From Byssothecium circinans (Eukaryota; Ascomycota; Dothideomycetes; Pleosporales; Massarinaceae), in contig ML976984.1 of NCBI GenBank assembly GCA_010015675.1, forward strand, positions 522,310 through 586,309: a DNA stretch of 64,000 nt, in the 5' to 3' direction. Below, in pieces: positions 11,049-22,677 of the stretch; the stretch's first letter is position 1, and each line of letters opens with the position of its first letter. The notes under the pieces are model-generated. The model did not search any database and was not told the origin of the DNA. It saw only the letters and a program-made list of their open reading frames with translations. Position numbers and translations under genes: made by a program.

Positions 11049-12037
11049 GGCTTCGACGTTGACAGCGGCAGCAAGCGTAAGCGTGGATCGTTCGAGGGAG
11101 CTGGTCGTATTCGCGGGGCGAGAGAGTAGAGTCGTACTTCGAGAGCGTCGAATGGATGGTCGCGTACGATCCCCTTCTGTCCAATTCGCCTTCGGAATTG
11201 CGAGAAACTGCTCGACCGAATTCAATTGAGCCCGACTCTTCCAGGATAAAATGTGTTAGAGCGTCTGACAGAGGCTCATACTTACGAGTTAAAGAGACAT
11301 TGAACGCGCTTAAGAAACTATTGGAATAGTCGTTGGCCTTCTCGTCCTCACCGTCGACGTGGAATTGATTCCAATGTAACGAAAGAAGCGTCACAACAAT
11401 TTCCACCACAGAAGTGTAAAGAAAAGAAGGCAGACGCGGGAAGTAAAGACTCGGGCAAAAGAACATGCAATCAATCAAGGCTTACCTTTTCCGGAGCGAC
11501 TATGTCGGAAAATGCGCCATACGCGTAGAGCACCTGTTCTGGCTTCTTCAAGTGGGTTGATCGTGGTTTGGTGTTTGTGGCGTGGAGGTGAGAAGTTAAA
11601 GCGATAATGCCCCGCACTGCCACCGATCAACGCCACAGCCACTGCACATCTGCAACTTTCAGTGTCGGTTTGAGTCCATGTTCAGTCGAACCTGTATCAT
11701 GCGTTCTCATATGATTACTCGCTCGACATGGGCAGTTGAGGTGCCTTTCAAAGGGGTGCAAACTGAAGATACGAGTGCACCCGATATAGATAGAAGTTGT
11801 CACGCTATGAAAGTCGAGGCAGATTCAACTCACGCTACCTCAAGAGACAGACATGCACAGAGGCAATGGCGGCTTGCATTGTGGGAGACTAGATATCATT
11901 CACGTACTGTCAAATTGACAGAGACCTAACCATTGACGCCATCCATGCTGGGAATATATTTCGCCAAACCGTGGCTGCCGTTTTTGAGCAATCGTGAGAC
12001 CATTCCACTACACCACGCCAGAAGTCCGATTGACCGC
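11049..12037. other. Intergenic: HRI1 promoter and RPL13 3' flank
   Basis: These 989 bp hold the HRI1 promoter (left part) and the 3' flank of the ribosomal protein gene. The open frames 11029-11478 (-) and 11678-11929 (+) are not credible genes. A pol III A-box-like string lies at 12005-12015 (minus strand) but has no B-box partner. Confidence 0.5.
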
Positions 12038-12898
12038 TTATTTCTTCTTGGACTCGGCCTCATCAGCCTTAGCCTTAGCACGCTTCTCACGGACACCGGC
12101 AAGACGGGCCTCAGAGCGGGCGTCACGGAGCTTCCGGTAGGCGTTCTCGGTGGGCTCGTAGTTCTTAATGGGGCCCTCCTCGATGACGGTGACGTTCTTG
12201 ATGGGCAGAACCTCGCTGGTGGACTTGACGGTGTTCTCACCCTTCTTGACGGCCTTGATCTCCTCAACGGAGGCGTCACCCTGCTTCGCCTTTCCGTTGC
12301 GGCGAGGGAAGAGGATGAGGCGCTTCTTGTACTCCTGGAGGCGCTCCACGTTGGCCTTGAGGCTCTCCTCGGAGAGGTTCTGGCGGCGGGGGTCGACGGA
12401 GATACCGACGGTGGCTGCGAACTTGCGGGGGATACCGGCGGCTGTTCCACATTAGTCAATGCGATTTTGTCCATGCGTGCGATTGCTCGTACCCTTCAGC
12501 TCAGCGAGAGAGAAACCACGGCCCGGGCGCACACGGCGGTTGTCTGCATTTCCATCAGCAATATTCCTCCTCTATGCCAATGTAGACATACACTTGACGG
12601 TTGGGCATCGGACGACGGGTCGGAGCTTGTCGACAGGACGAGGAGCGACTTTAGCCGCCTTCGCAACACGAGCGTTGCGCCTCGACTTCTTCTTGCCGGG
12701 CTGATCGAAATCGTTAACATCTGGACACAGGCGCCACTACTCTCATGTTGAGAGGGGAATTACCTGGTCGAAGTGCACGCGGACGTAGCGTTGCCTGCAA
12801 AATTGTTAGCGATGCAAGCGATGTGCGGAGAAGGGTGTCGCATACCAGTCCTTGTGGAAGTGGTTCTTCTGGATCTGCTGGTTGTGCTTGATCGCCAT
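12038..12898 (-). CDS. RPL13: 60S ribosomal protein L13 (eL13)
   Basis: A structural protein of the large ribosomal subunit. Five exons were assembled: 12898-12846, 12794-12764, 12700-12592, 12543-12493 and 12441-12038, giving 215 residues, the normal size. The N-terminus [20 protein letters not shown], then [36 protein letters not shown] and the [20 protein letters not shown] segment are hallmark eL13 sequence. The C-terminus is highly basic ([11 protein letters not shown]). Exon 2 is only 31 nt and exon 4 51 nt. All four introns are 48-63 nt and keep phase. Codon use is strongly biased towards C- and G-ending codons, as in highly expressed genes. A further intron is likely in the 5' UTR. 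Confidence 0.95.
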
Positions 12899-12900
12899 TG

Positions 12901-12959
12901 CTGCAGATTCTACTCGGAATTAGAACGATGGGTCTTGTATGGGTGTGGTGTTGGCGTAC
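12901..12959 (-). other. Probable 5'-UTR intron of RPL13
   Basis: On the minus strand a GTACGC donor (at 12959) follows AAAG, and a TCTGCAG acceptor ends at 12901, two bases before the ATG context CAATGG. A 59-nt leader intron of this sort is common in fungal ribosomal protein genes. It is not required for the reading frame, so this is inference. Confidence 0.5.
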
Positions 12960-13563
12960 CTTTGTCCACCTGTTGTTAGTATCGCTGTTGAACTTGGTAT
13001 CCAAAATCGAATGTTGAAGTCTCGCTAAGCTTAGGGCCGGCGAAAGGTTTTGCCGAAACAGGTCCGTGCACACTACTACTTGACGACAACGTCAAAAGTC
13101 GCAGGAGATATTTATATTGCAGGTAAGGGTCGATGTCATGATGAATTATGGGCAGTCCACAATCTTCAGGGTTTCTGAGCTTCTAAAACGAATTTACTAC
13201 GACCAGTTCTAGTCAGTATCGCGAAGTAGACACGAACATGACGCGTTCCTGTCGAATTGAGTCCGTTATCTGAACCTCAATTATCGAACGCTGTAGCCTG
13301 CATGATCCATGTGAATAAAATCAAGTTTCATTGTGCAAGAGACATTTGCTAACTAGGTATCTAAGTCGTTCATCATTCAAAATCTACGGTATCCATAAAG
13401 CCACCAATATCTGAGCAGGGTAAGGATTACAATGTGGGACATGCGTCAACTAGCAGTGCCGACGCACGTTAGAATACATAGTGTGGACCAAACATAAAAC
13501 CCCAAGAAAAATAGCCTTCATATCCGAATCATCAGACGTCAACGTTTGCGAAACCAGAGATGA
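12960..13563. other. Intergenic: RPL13 promoter and 3' flank of coiled-coil gene
   Basis: This holds the promoter of RPL13 and the 3' flank of the coiled-coil gene. I see no additional coding region; the open frame at 13481-13801 (+) is antisense to the coiled-coil gene. Confidence 0.5.
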
Positions 13564-15063
13564 CTACTCTCGCAAACCGCCAATGCCTAGGCCGACGCTC
13601 GTACGGCCGCGTTTCGTTGGACTTCCGTGGTGTTCTCCAGACTGTAATCGTCGTTTCTCGGGTTCTCGAGACTGTGACAAACCAAAGCCCTTCTTCACCT
13701 GCCCAAAAATCTTACTTTGGACAAGATTGGACGATTGTGAAGATGGGGCCGGCATCTGCTTTGACGGCGGTGGCCTCCTGAGCATACTGGTGGCCATCTG
13801 ACTGGCCTGCGATTCTTGCACCTCATCATCCTCTCGGTCGGTGAAAGCTTCCTCCTCGTCCACACTAGACGCTGTAATCGTTGAATTGCTGCTTTCCCGG
13901 CGAGCATGAACTGTTTTAGGCTGATAGTGAGCCGGAGGTGCAGACTGAGGAATGTTTACGGCAACAAACGGCGGCGGCGTGCGCAACAAATCGGGCTGGA
14001 AATGGGACCGCCTATTAGGTGTCTGTGGTAGAGATGACATGGACTGGGCACCTCGGTGATGCCCAGATCGGGATCGCGGCGCATGCGATCTCGCAGGAGT
14101 AGATGGAGCCGTGGCAGTCTCTTGGCTGAGCATTTTGTCTGCTAAAAGCAAAGCCTCGAAATTGTTTTGCCCTCCGTTGTTCTCGTTGGACAAAGGGCCC
14201 ACTCGACTGGTCTTGTGTCGCGGTGTATAAGGGGTACCAAATGCGGATCGAGGAGACTCCCCCATTTGCTCAAGGTAGGGTAGATACTGGGCCATATGCT
14301 CGCGGTTCTTTCGAATCCTCGTCTTCAGCCGGTCGTTCTCCTCCATCAAACTGGCAAGCTCACCCTCTCGGTGTTCTGTGAGGCGTTTTTGCTGGTCAAC
14401 AAAATCGCGCAGCCCTTCATTCTCACTTTGCAGCATCTGGATTTGGCGGTTCATCTCAGACATCAGAATGGCATTGGCGGCGTTGGCCGAAGATTCCTGG
14501 TCGGTTTTCTCAGGTACGGTGGTGTTGCGACGCTTCTCTTCGGCCTGCTGAAGTACGTCGACCTCACGGTGAGCCATGGCTAGCTCAACTGCCATGCGGC
14601 TGGCTGATTCCTGGCTTTCCATCACAGCCATGCTGTATTGCAACTTGTAATGGGCTGCGGAAAGACGCATGTCACGAAATGCATTGGTGACCTCATTGAT
14701 CATGGTCCGGAGCTCGTCAGCAGAGGCATTGTCAATCTCATCTTGCGAATAGAGCACGGCGGCCGACTCGGCCAATGCTGGAGGCTGGCTCGGCAGCTTT
14801 GTGGTCGGCGGAGGAGACGACAACTGAGGCGTTGGAGGGGTTGGGGTCCGAGCCGCGGCGCGGGTGGTGGGTATCTGAGACGACGGTGGAGGTGTCATGG
14901 AAGAAGTGGTAGGTGGGGCGGGCGACGTAAACTTGGCTTGACTCGGGGACACAGGCTTTGACATATTTGACATGTCGGACGGCCCTGGGGATCCAATTGA
15001 AGCAAAGTGCGGATTTGGTGTCGTAGGTCGGGAGGTTTCAGTCGATAGCATGAGCGAGTCCAT
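13564..15063 (-). CDS. Coiled-coil protein of unknown function
   Basis: A single uninterrupted frame of 499 residues; I do not recognise a named family. The first ~95 residues are a Ser/Thr/Pro-rich disordered region with many TP and SP sites. From about 105 to 260 the sequence is heptad-like: DELRTMINEVTNAFRDMRLS, VLQQAEEKRR, MNRQIQMLQSENEGLRDFV and SLMEENDRLKTRIRKNREHM, a continuous coiled coil. A motif MAQYLPYLEQMGESPRSAFG follows the coil. The remainder is disordered and basic, with RR/SP clusters and a C-terminal SPTKRGRTS that could act as a nuclear localisation signal. The many SP/TP sites suggest proline-directed kinase control. It is head to head with the LRR protein gene. A cytoskeletal or nuclear scaffold role is possible but not shown. 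Confidence 0.8.
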   Translation of the reverse strand: MDSLMLSTETSRPTTPNPHFASIGSPGPSDMSNMSKPVSPSQAKFTSPAPPTTSSMTPPPSSQIPTTRAAARTPTPPTPQLSSPPPTTKLPSQPPALAESAAVLYSQDEIDNASADELRTMINEVTNAFRDMRLSAAHYKLQYSMAVMESQESASRMAVELAMAHREVDVLQQAEEKRRNTTVPEKTDQESSANAANAILMSEMNRQIQMLQSENEGLRDFVDQQKRLTEHREGELASLMEENDRLKTRIRKNREHMAQYLPYLEQMGESPRSAFGTPYTPRHKTSRVGPLSNENNGGQNNFEALLLADKMLSQETATAPSTPARSHAPRSRSGHHRGAQSMSSLPQTPNRRSHFQPDLLRTPPPFVAVNIPQSAPPAHYQPKTVHARRESSNSTITASSVDEEEAFTDREDDEVQESQASQMATSMLRRPPPSKQMPAPSSQSSNLVQSKIFGQVKKGFGLSQSREPEKRRLQSGEHHGSPTKRGRTSVGLGIGGLRE

Positions 15064-15728
15064 GGTGAGTTAAGCTACAGGCTGCAGGCTGAAGTAGGCA
15101 AAGGCAGCGGACTAAGGTGCAGCCGACACGTCACAACGGAGGCTGCTGTTTGCGATGGCAACCGTTCGTAGCAGATGTGCGAGGCGACGGCGCCTTGAGG
15201 TGTCGCGCGCTGCGGGGAGGTGCAGGGCAAACGCGAAGTCGTTAGATATCGGGCGTGAAGACGCGAGCGTGTGGTGCAGCGCGACCGGAGCGGGGGGGTT
15301 CGTGTCGATGGGCTTTTAGACGAGAGTGCAGCGCGACGTTATGCGACCAATACTACCAACAAGCCGGCAATGCGCGCAATGCAGGTACCTAATGCGACGT
15401 GATGGCGAGGACTGGCGGCGGTGGTGTCTTTGGAGTTCGCTGGAACCGATAGCGGGACATACAGTAGTGCGTGGATACTTGGCTGGGCGCGTGGCGGCGG
15501 GCGGTTGATGGGGAAACCGCGAACGACGCACGCTCACATCACGCCTGCCGCCCGTCGTCCGTGCACCTCTCACGCCCAATTTACCAGAGCTTGAAAGTTA
15601 AAATTATCCTTTTCCTGGCTGCGGCTTTGACATTCGGTTGGATATGGCAGCGTCAAACTCTCCGTAGCCACGCGCACTCGGACATTGTCGTATCTTATTC
15701 ATCCACAGTGTGTACAAGTGAGTCCACC
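15064..15728. promoter_or_regulatory. Divergent promoter between coiled-coil and LRR genes
   Basis: These 665 bp separate two head-to-head genes. The left part is GC-rich with many CG-containing words. The LRR frame is open upstream to about 15471 but without an ATG before 15729, so this segment is probably leader plus promoter. Confidence 0.5.
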
Positions 15729-18700
15729 ATGGAGCAGCCCTCTGGCATCCCAGTGCGGTCTGGGATCCCACGTCCGACATCGTCAAGACTCCCCGTGCTC
15801 CGTCCGTCGGGCAGCCAGTCCCAGTTGCGCCCTCCGACCTCTACGTCCGCCGAACCGCTGCGCAAGAAGCCTTCTCTGTCTTCCATCTCGCGGCCTAGCC
15901 AGCCAGCTCCGTCGCTGCAGAAGAAGACATCCCGCACTTCCCTCAGCCGCTCAAACACATCCTCGACGTCCACCGCCACGAACACGGGCTCAACCAGAGC
16001 ATCCCTGTACTCGACCTCCACGAAACGCACTCTTCCAACCACAGGGCAGGCGCGAGCTTCCATCTCGAATGCGAACGCACCTATCTTCAAGAAGCCGATT
16101 GGACGACCTGCTCCACAACCAACGAGAGCTTCGAACACGGAACGAGAAGACGATGCGCTGGGGGAATTAGACGGATTCCGCTCTGCTTCACGAGCCTCGT
16201 CGCGTGCAAGCTCGCGTGCTGGATTCCGTGATGCGGAGCCAGAATATGCATGTGTGCTGGAGAACGAGATGGAAGCCGCAGACCCAGGACTGAGGCAGGT
16301 ACGACCGTCGCTCGCAGAAAGGACGATAGAGAGCCTCTCCCATCTTCCTTCCTCGCCTGCTGGCAAAGGCAGGCGCAGGTCCAGCTTCTTCAATGCGGAC
16401 AATTCCATGCCACCTCCATTGAGACCGGCCTCGGCACTGTCGAACGGCAGAAGGCCCACGACCAGTGACGGCACACCACACGCTACGGTAGCGACTCCAC
16501 GAAAAGGCGCCCCTCTCAATTCGAGGATATCGATGACTGCCCCGGGTAAGCGAAGCTCCAGTGCCACTACATTGCCCAGTGCTCCCGGGACACCCAGCAA
16601 AACTCCCTCCATCGGCCGTTTGAATTCTACCATCAAGAAGCAGCCGCTCTCCCAGATGCACAACGTCCAAGCTGTCCCCAAGCCCAGGCCTCTTTCCAAC
16701 AGCAAGACCATGGTTGCGCGAACACCAAAGGCTCGACCATCATTAGCTGGGACTTTCGGCCAAGCTATATCGCCGCCGGGGACTATCGCTGCCACAACGC
16801 CTTCTCCAGCTAGAAGAGAGTCCGTCGTCAAGGCTACGCCAGTGACTGGCCGAAAGGTCTCCAATTCGTCTGCTGCACTGCGAGAACGGCTTGCAAAGGC
16901 CAAAACTACGACAAAGCCCGGTGTTGCTCCCAAACAACCCGAAACGCCACCCAAGGGCAACGCGTCGCAAACACTGCGAGAGCAGATCGCAAAGGCTAAA
17001 CAAGCGGCACGACGAGCCGACTCTACACACAAACCCCGGGCAATCACTCCACCTAGGGATGCTATTGTGCCGGACCCTATTGAGATCGCCGAGTTTGACT
17101 TTGGCCTGGACGACCCTTTCAACCACGGGCTCAAAGGCAGCAAATCATTGTTACGGAAGCGAATTGATGCAGGCCGCGTAGACGGGCGACTCAACATTGC
17201 CGCTATGGGTCTAAAGGAAGTTCCTGAAGATGTGCTACGCATGTACAAATACGACCCCAGCGATACTACTGTTGCATGGGGCGAAATCGTCGATCTCACA
17301 GTCATCATAGCGGCAGACAACGAATTCGAAAGTCTTACCGATACGATGTTTCCAGACATTGACATAGCGCATACTATGGATTCCGACGAAGATGATGGTC
17401 CAGTATTTGGTGCCATACAGAACTTTGACCTGCACGGAAACGTGCTACGGGGGTTACCCATGGGCATGAGACACCTGACACAGCTCTCAAAGTTGAACCT
17501 GGTAAGGCCTTTCAACTTCGGACATTCGGAACCCACTGACAGGCTCTAGTCGAGGAACAAGTTATCGCTGGACGTGCTAGACGTTGTCTGCCAAATAACG
17601 TCCTTGCGTGATTTGAAGCTAGCTGAAAATGCACTCGAAGGTTCTTTCCCGCCGAGTGTGGGAAGTCTAACCCAGCTTGAGATTCTGGAAATTCAAGGCA
17701 ACAAGCTAACCAGCCTGCCGTCGGAAATGCGTGCACTTGCTCATCTACGGACCCTCAATGTGTCAGATAACAAGCTCAAAGCATTGCCAACCGAGTTGTT
17801 CACCGAAGTCCCCATAATCGAGCTCATCGCGACCAAGAATGCCTTCAGTGGTGCTTTCTTCGACATTGACACCGTACCTCATTTGCAGAATTTGCAGCTG
17901 GCCAACAACTCCCTCACGACCTTCTGCGAATCTGGCACGGTCCTCTTACCCGCGCTAAAGTATCTTGATCTGTCTGGCAATAGACTGTCTGCTCTTTCAG
18001 ATATGTCATCCTGGACAAGTCTCACTACTCTGCTCATGGGATACAACAAACTGTCCTCTCTTCCGGAAGGCTTTCTCTCCCTGCAGACGCTCAGAAACGC
18101 TGATTTCACTTCCAACGACTTGAACAAGCTAGATGAAAGGATTGCCCTCATGGAAGGGTTAGAGAACATAACACTAGCCGCTAACCCACTTCGCGAACGA
18201 AAGTTTCTGTCCATGACTACGGCGGACTTGAAGCGCGACCTTCTCTCCCGAGTACAACCTGACCTAGTGGAAGAAACACCGGAGATTTTGGGAGAAGTCA
18301 GTGGGGAGGGCACTGGCTGGGAGCTCACGCCTTCTGGCAAACTGGACTTGTCATTTCAAAATCTCACGGATTTGGATGACGAGATGGTGGTTACTTTTGC
18401 AGAAACGAACGATATCCGGCAACTCTACGTCGCTAGCAATTACCTCACTTCTATTCCTGCTGTCACGATGCAGCTCTCATTCTTATCGGTCCTGGACTTG
18501 TCGAAGAATAATATTAGCGTTCCTCTCTCGGAACCGCTAGAACTCACAAAACTGCGCGAGCTTCGTCTCGGCGCAAACAAGATTGAGAGTTTGGATAGCA
18601 TCGTCAGCCTACTTTCCGCGCCTCGGCTCCACCATCTCGATGTCTCCAACAACCGCATCTCTGGGTTACTGCCCCCTTTGCGCGACTTCTTCCCAGAGCT

Positions 18701-18989
18701 CTTACTCTTCATAGCCTCGGAGAACAGAATTTCCGAAGTATCTGCCGAATCGCTGCGAGGCTTGAAGGCTGTGAATCTCAGCAACAACGACATTGCGCGT
18801 CTCGAGCCTGAGATTGGACAGTATGCAGGCACATTGACTAGTTTGGAAGTCAGCGGCAATCGGTTCAGGGTGCCGAGCCATGCTATGCTCAAGAAGGGGA
18901 CGGAAGCCGTCTTGAGCTGGCTGCGCGACAAGATACCCGCTCCTGCAGATGATTTCCATCTTGGCTCGCCTGGGAGCCCTAGCTTCTAA
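15729..18989 (+). CDS. Leucine-rich repeat protein (LRRC40-like C-terminal half)
   Basis: Exons 15729-17501 and 17550-18989 give 1070 residues. The start ATG sits in a strong CACCATGG context. Residues 1-480 are disordered, Ser/Thr/Pro/Arg-rich and basic, rich in SSRASSRA and TPxK-type sites, with two short repeated helices (LRERLAKAKTTTK and LREQIAKAKQAARR). From about residue 490 a globular part starts (IAEFDFGLDDPFNHG) and leads into a long LRR array to the end: LNLSRNKLSL, LEILEIQGNKLTSLPSEM, LRTLNVSDNKLKALPTEL, LKYLDLSGNRLSALSD and others. A linker (about 820-855) with SGKLDLSFQNLTDLDDEM restarts the array, as in LRRC40 proteins. No signal peptide or membrane segment is present. It is likely an intracellular scaffold; the partner is unknown. 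Confidence 0.85.
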
Positions 18990-19582
18990 GCTACAGTCAT
19001 TCCAGAAGTCTAGCAATACTTCGCAGAGTTCAGGCTTTGTATCGTGTGATGAGCCCTTGGACTGGATACTGTAGTTGCATTCGATTCTATGTACATGTTA
19101 GGGGATAAGAGGATTTGCGTCTTGGACGGTGGGTGTTTGGATGGACATGCATTTCAGATCGTTCCTTTTGATGCCTGTGTATTTTTTGTGCGCATGGATC
19201 GTAGCGGTCGGGTGAAGTATTGACTTGTAATACCATTTTTCGAATCGTTCCACTCATTCTTTCACTTGAGTATGTACATATTCTGTAACATGACGACGTC
19301 TAGGGAGTGGTCCGGCAAGTCTGTCGCGCTAGTCCCAATCAGGACTTAACTCCCAACGGTTGCTATGTCAACCACGGGCAGTGTAAACGACAAACATGCC
19401 CCCGGTTATTTCGTCCCAGACCAGCATCGCATCCCTACCCCACCTTCACCGTCGTTGTATACCTAGTCCTGGTTTGACGACCACATATATTATATAGACA
19501 TCCTATCCACGCTTCCTCCTCCACGCCGCTGTCCGTCTTTGCAGCGCCGCTCGCTTCTTGTTCAATATAATACACGGGCGCA
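18990..19582. other. Intergenic: LRR 3' flank and F-BAR promoter
   Basis: This holds the LRR gene 3' flank and the promoter of the F-BAR gene. An AT-rich stretch TATATTATATAG near 19485-19496 could act as a core promoter element about 90 bp before the F-BAR ATG. No other gene was seen. Confidence 0.45.
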
Positions 19583-22500
19583 ATGCCTGGGACAACGGTG
19601 GCAGAGCCGCCCTCGGTCACTCTTTCGTGTACGCGCACATGTCTAAATTGACACAGGACGGATAGATGCTAACAGAATGCAGTTGCCAACAATTTCTGGG
19701 GCAAAGATGACGCCGGCGTCTCTCCCATGCTCGAGCGCATGCACAATGCCAAAGTCACGTCCGACGAGCTGAAGTCCTTCTACGCCGCACGCGCAGCCCT
19801 CGAAGACGAATATTCCCGAAAATTGCTCAACCTCGCCCGGAAGCCCCTCGGGTCATCGGAATCGGGAACCCTTCGCATGTCATTTGACGTCATCCGCGGC
19901 GAGGTGGAGGCAACAGGGAAGGCACATCAGAGCATCGCACAGCAGATGAAGACAGAACTGGAAGAGCCGCTGGCCGCCTTTGCCGGAGGCATGAAAGAGA
20001 GGCGTAAAATCGTGCAGAATGGCATTGAAAAGCTCTTGAAGCTGAAGATGCAGCAGACGTCTACGGTCAACAAGGCGAGGGACCGGTACGAGACCGATTG
20101 CTTGAAGATCAAGGGGTTTCTAGCACAGGCACACATGGTCATGGGTCAAGAAGAGCGGAAGAACAAGGCGAAGCTGGAGAAGACACAGATTAACATGTCG
20201 GAGACTGAAAGAGAATACGAGGCTGCTGTCAAGATCCTCGAAGAAACCACGGGTCGATGGAACAGAGACTGGAAGGCAGCTTGTGATGTGAGTGAGCAGG
20301 AATGCTGATGCTGGACTGATACTGACAATGGCAGAAATTCCAAGATCTCGAGGAAGAGCGCATCGACTACACGAAAAGCAGTCTCTGGAACTTTGCCAAC
20401 ATTGCTTCGACCGTGTGTGTGAGCGACGATGCTTCGTGCGAGAAGATACGATTGTCTCTCGAAGACTGTGATGTAGGCAAAGACATAACGAATTTCATAC
20501 AAGACAGCGGCACAGGGCAAGAGATACCGGATCCGCCAAAGTTCATCAACTTCTGCCGCGGGGACGCTGAAACTGCATCGCTTAATTCCGAGGATGAGAA
20601 CTATTCCGTCGCTCAGTTCCCACGAAATATGAACCCAGCATATCGTGCGAACTCACCTCAGCCTTCCATGTTCGAATCTCACCATGACCCGAACAACCCT
20701 CTGGCCAGGGAGATGGGTCTAGGAGGTAATACCATGCCGATACCTCAAGATCAGATCAACGTCACCTCACGAAAGCAAGCACAGCCAGCCCAGCCTGTGC
20801 AGCCTGTGCAACCTGTACAGAGTCAAGCATCCAATAGCGTCCGTCCCGATCCACGATTGGTTCAGGCTCAGCAAGAAGCTCATCAGCAATATCAGCAGAG
20901 CCAAGTCCCGCACAACGATTACCCAATGGATGGTATGACCCAGTTCTGTCGCATTGGGCCACCTTCGGAACGAAGCACCAATCCTAGTCCCGTTCGTTCA
21001 GCTAGTAGGGAGTCGAACAGCGATTACTCTAACCCTACGTCGTTCTCTAGTATAGATCCACCGAGCGGATCGGCCTCCCCAGGAAAGCCAATGGCGCACT
21101 CTCCACAACCGATCGAAGAGTCACAAGTGCAAAAGAAGAGGAATTTCTTCCAGAACAGTCCGTTCGCTCGTAGGAAGAGCAAGCATGAGAAAGAGCCCCC
21201 GTCTATCACACCAACCAGCCGAAACACCTGGGGTCCTGCATCGCGATCTGCGAACAACGAAAATGTCAGTCCGACTCGACCTTTCGGGAGGGGCGGACGC
21301 GGTACTGTTCTCCACGATGCACCGTCCGCTAGCCCTGAGCCTGTTGATCCTAGAGCCAACTTCCAGCTCAACATTGGTAACAACGTCTTCGACGTAGCTT
21401 CTCCGGACAAGACGAGATCTCAAAAGTCTAAAGAGCCAGAGGAAGAGCTTGACCCCATTGCCCAAGCGCTTGCCGAGTTGAAGGGTGTGACCAAACAAGG
21501 GTCTTTGCGCGTGTCTGCCGACCGCTATCATGGCCTTGCTACTCCCCAGCCTCCCGGAACGCCAGCAATAGGCTCTCAACTTCCAGGTGGAGCACCTACT
21601 CCTCTGACGAACGTCAACTTGAACTCGGCCAAGCGAGGCACACCTCCGCCGTCGTATGAACAGCCACCCATGTCACGTCTCGGTGCTCCACAGCCAGCGC
21701 ACACTGCCCGGCAAATGCAGAAGACCACTCAAATGTACATCGACCAGAAGGCCAGCATGTTCAATACGGGAGCGTCGTCTCGACCATCAACGCGTGGTGG
21801 TCCTGCTCAAGAACCGCCCCGTGCGGTGTCACCTGCTCCTCCGCGGGCTACAAGCCCTAGACCCGCTCTCTACTCTGGACAACAGCCACCGCAGTCCCCA
21901 GCATATAATCGTTCAGCATCGCCGAATCCCTATGCTGCTTCCAACGCCGGTGGTCGGCCGCGCGCTAACACTGCTGGCCAGCCCCACAATCCGTATGGCA
22001 CACCTACCGGACGAGGCTCATACTCTTCTTCCACCCGCGGTGGCTCTCCAGGCTATGCCAATCCCCGTGCTGTCTCGCCACAGCCCGCCTATGCACAGAG
22101 CAATACCCGACCTACTTCGCGAGCAGCACCTAGCTCACGGGCTGTTAGTCCACAGCCTCAGTTCCGCCAGTCGTATGATCGCCCCCCGAGCTCAAGGGGA
22201 AGTGACATGGCACTGCAACTCGCACCTAGTCCTAGAAGCGAGCGCGGAGATGGAAGCGTATATGGTGGCAGTGTGAGGGGCGGAGGAGGCGGTGGTCAAC
22301 GTCCTCAGAGTTCGTACTATGGTGGTAGTGGTGGAAATGATTTAGGGCATGGAGGCGGAATTAGTAGCCAGCTTAGCACGAGGGCTAGGAGCAAGAGTGT
22401 TGCAGAGCCGAGACAGTATACAAGGGATGGGAGGATGATTTTGCATTATTGTGAGTATTTTTCTCTTCTCCTGACAAATGAGGGTTTCTTGTTAATGATG

Positions 22501-22677
22501 ATGACAGCACGCGCGATGTACCTCTACAATGCGCAGATCCCCGAGGAACTTACCTTTGCTAAAGGCGATATCCTCGCCGTTCTCCGCTTGCAGGATGATG
22601 GGTGGTGGGAGGCTGAAGTCGTTGGGAAGGATGGGCGGCGCGGTCTTGTTCCTTCGAATTATCTGCAGAATTGCTGA
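19583..22677 (+). CDS. F-BAR and SH3 domain protein (Cdc15/Imp2/Hof1 type)
   Basis: Proteins of this type bind membranes and the cytokinetic actin ring or septum. Four exons: 19583-19628, 19683-20287, 20335-22450 and 22508-22677, giving 978 residues. The F-BAR domain occupies about residues 15-275: FANNFWGKDDAGVSPMLERM, DELKSFYAARAALEDEYSRK and the long helical core (RYETDCLKIKGFLAQ). Residues 280-910 are a long Pro/Ser/Gln-rich disordered linker with dozens of SP sites, consistent with phospho-control. The SH3 domain is at the C-terminus (ALYDY-equivalent ARAMYLYNAQIPEELTFAKG, then DDGWWEAEVVGKDGRRGLVP and SNYLQNC). The last intron (57 nt, 22451-22507) interrupts the start of the SH3 domain and contains no in-frame stop. 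The third exon carries almost all of the linker. Confidence 0.9.

Noticed and set aside
11049..11225. N-terminal extension of HRI1 as a targeting peptide
   Set aside because: The frame is open but has no ATG in it; the first ATG at 11048 gives the family-like start.
11936..12020. tRNA-like string on the minus strand next to RPL13
   Set aside because: It contains a perfect A-box-like word (12005-12015), but no B box, no T arm and no pairing acceptor stem could be found.
15695..17536. Very long (613-codon) open frame on the minus strand antisense to the LRR gene
   Set aside because: It is the mirror of a Ser/Arg-rich disordered coding region, where stop codons are rare on the other strand. 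The plus-strand frame has the strong start context, splice site and LRR homology.
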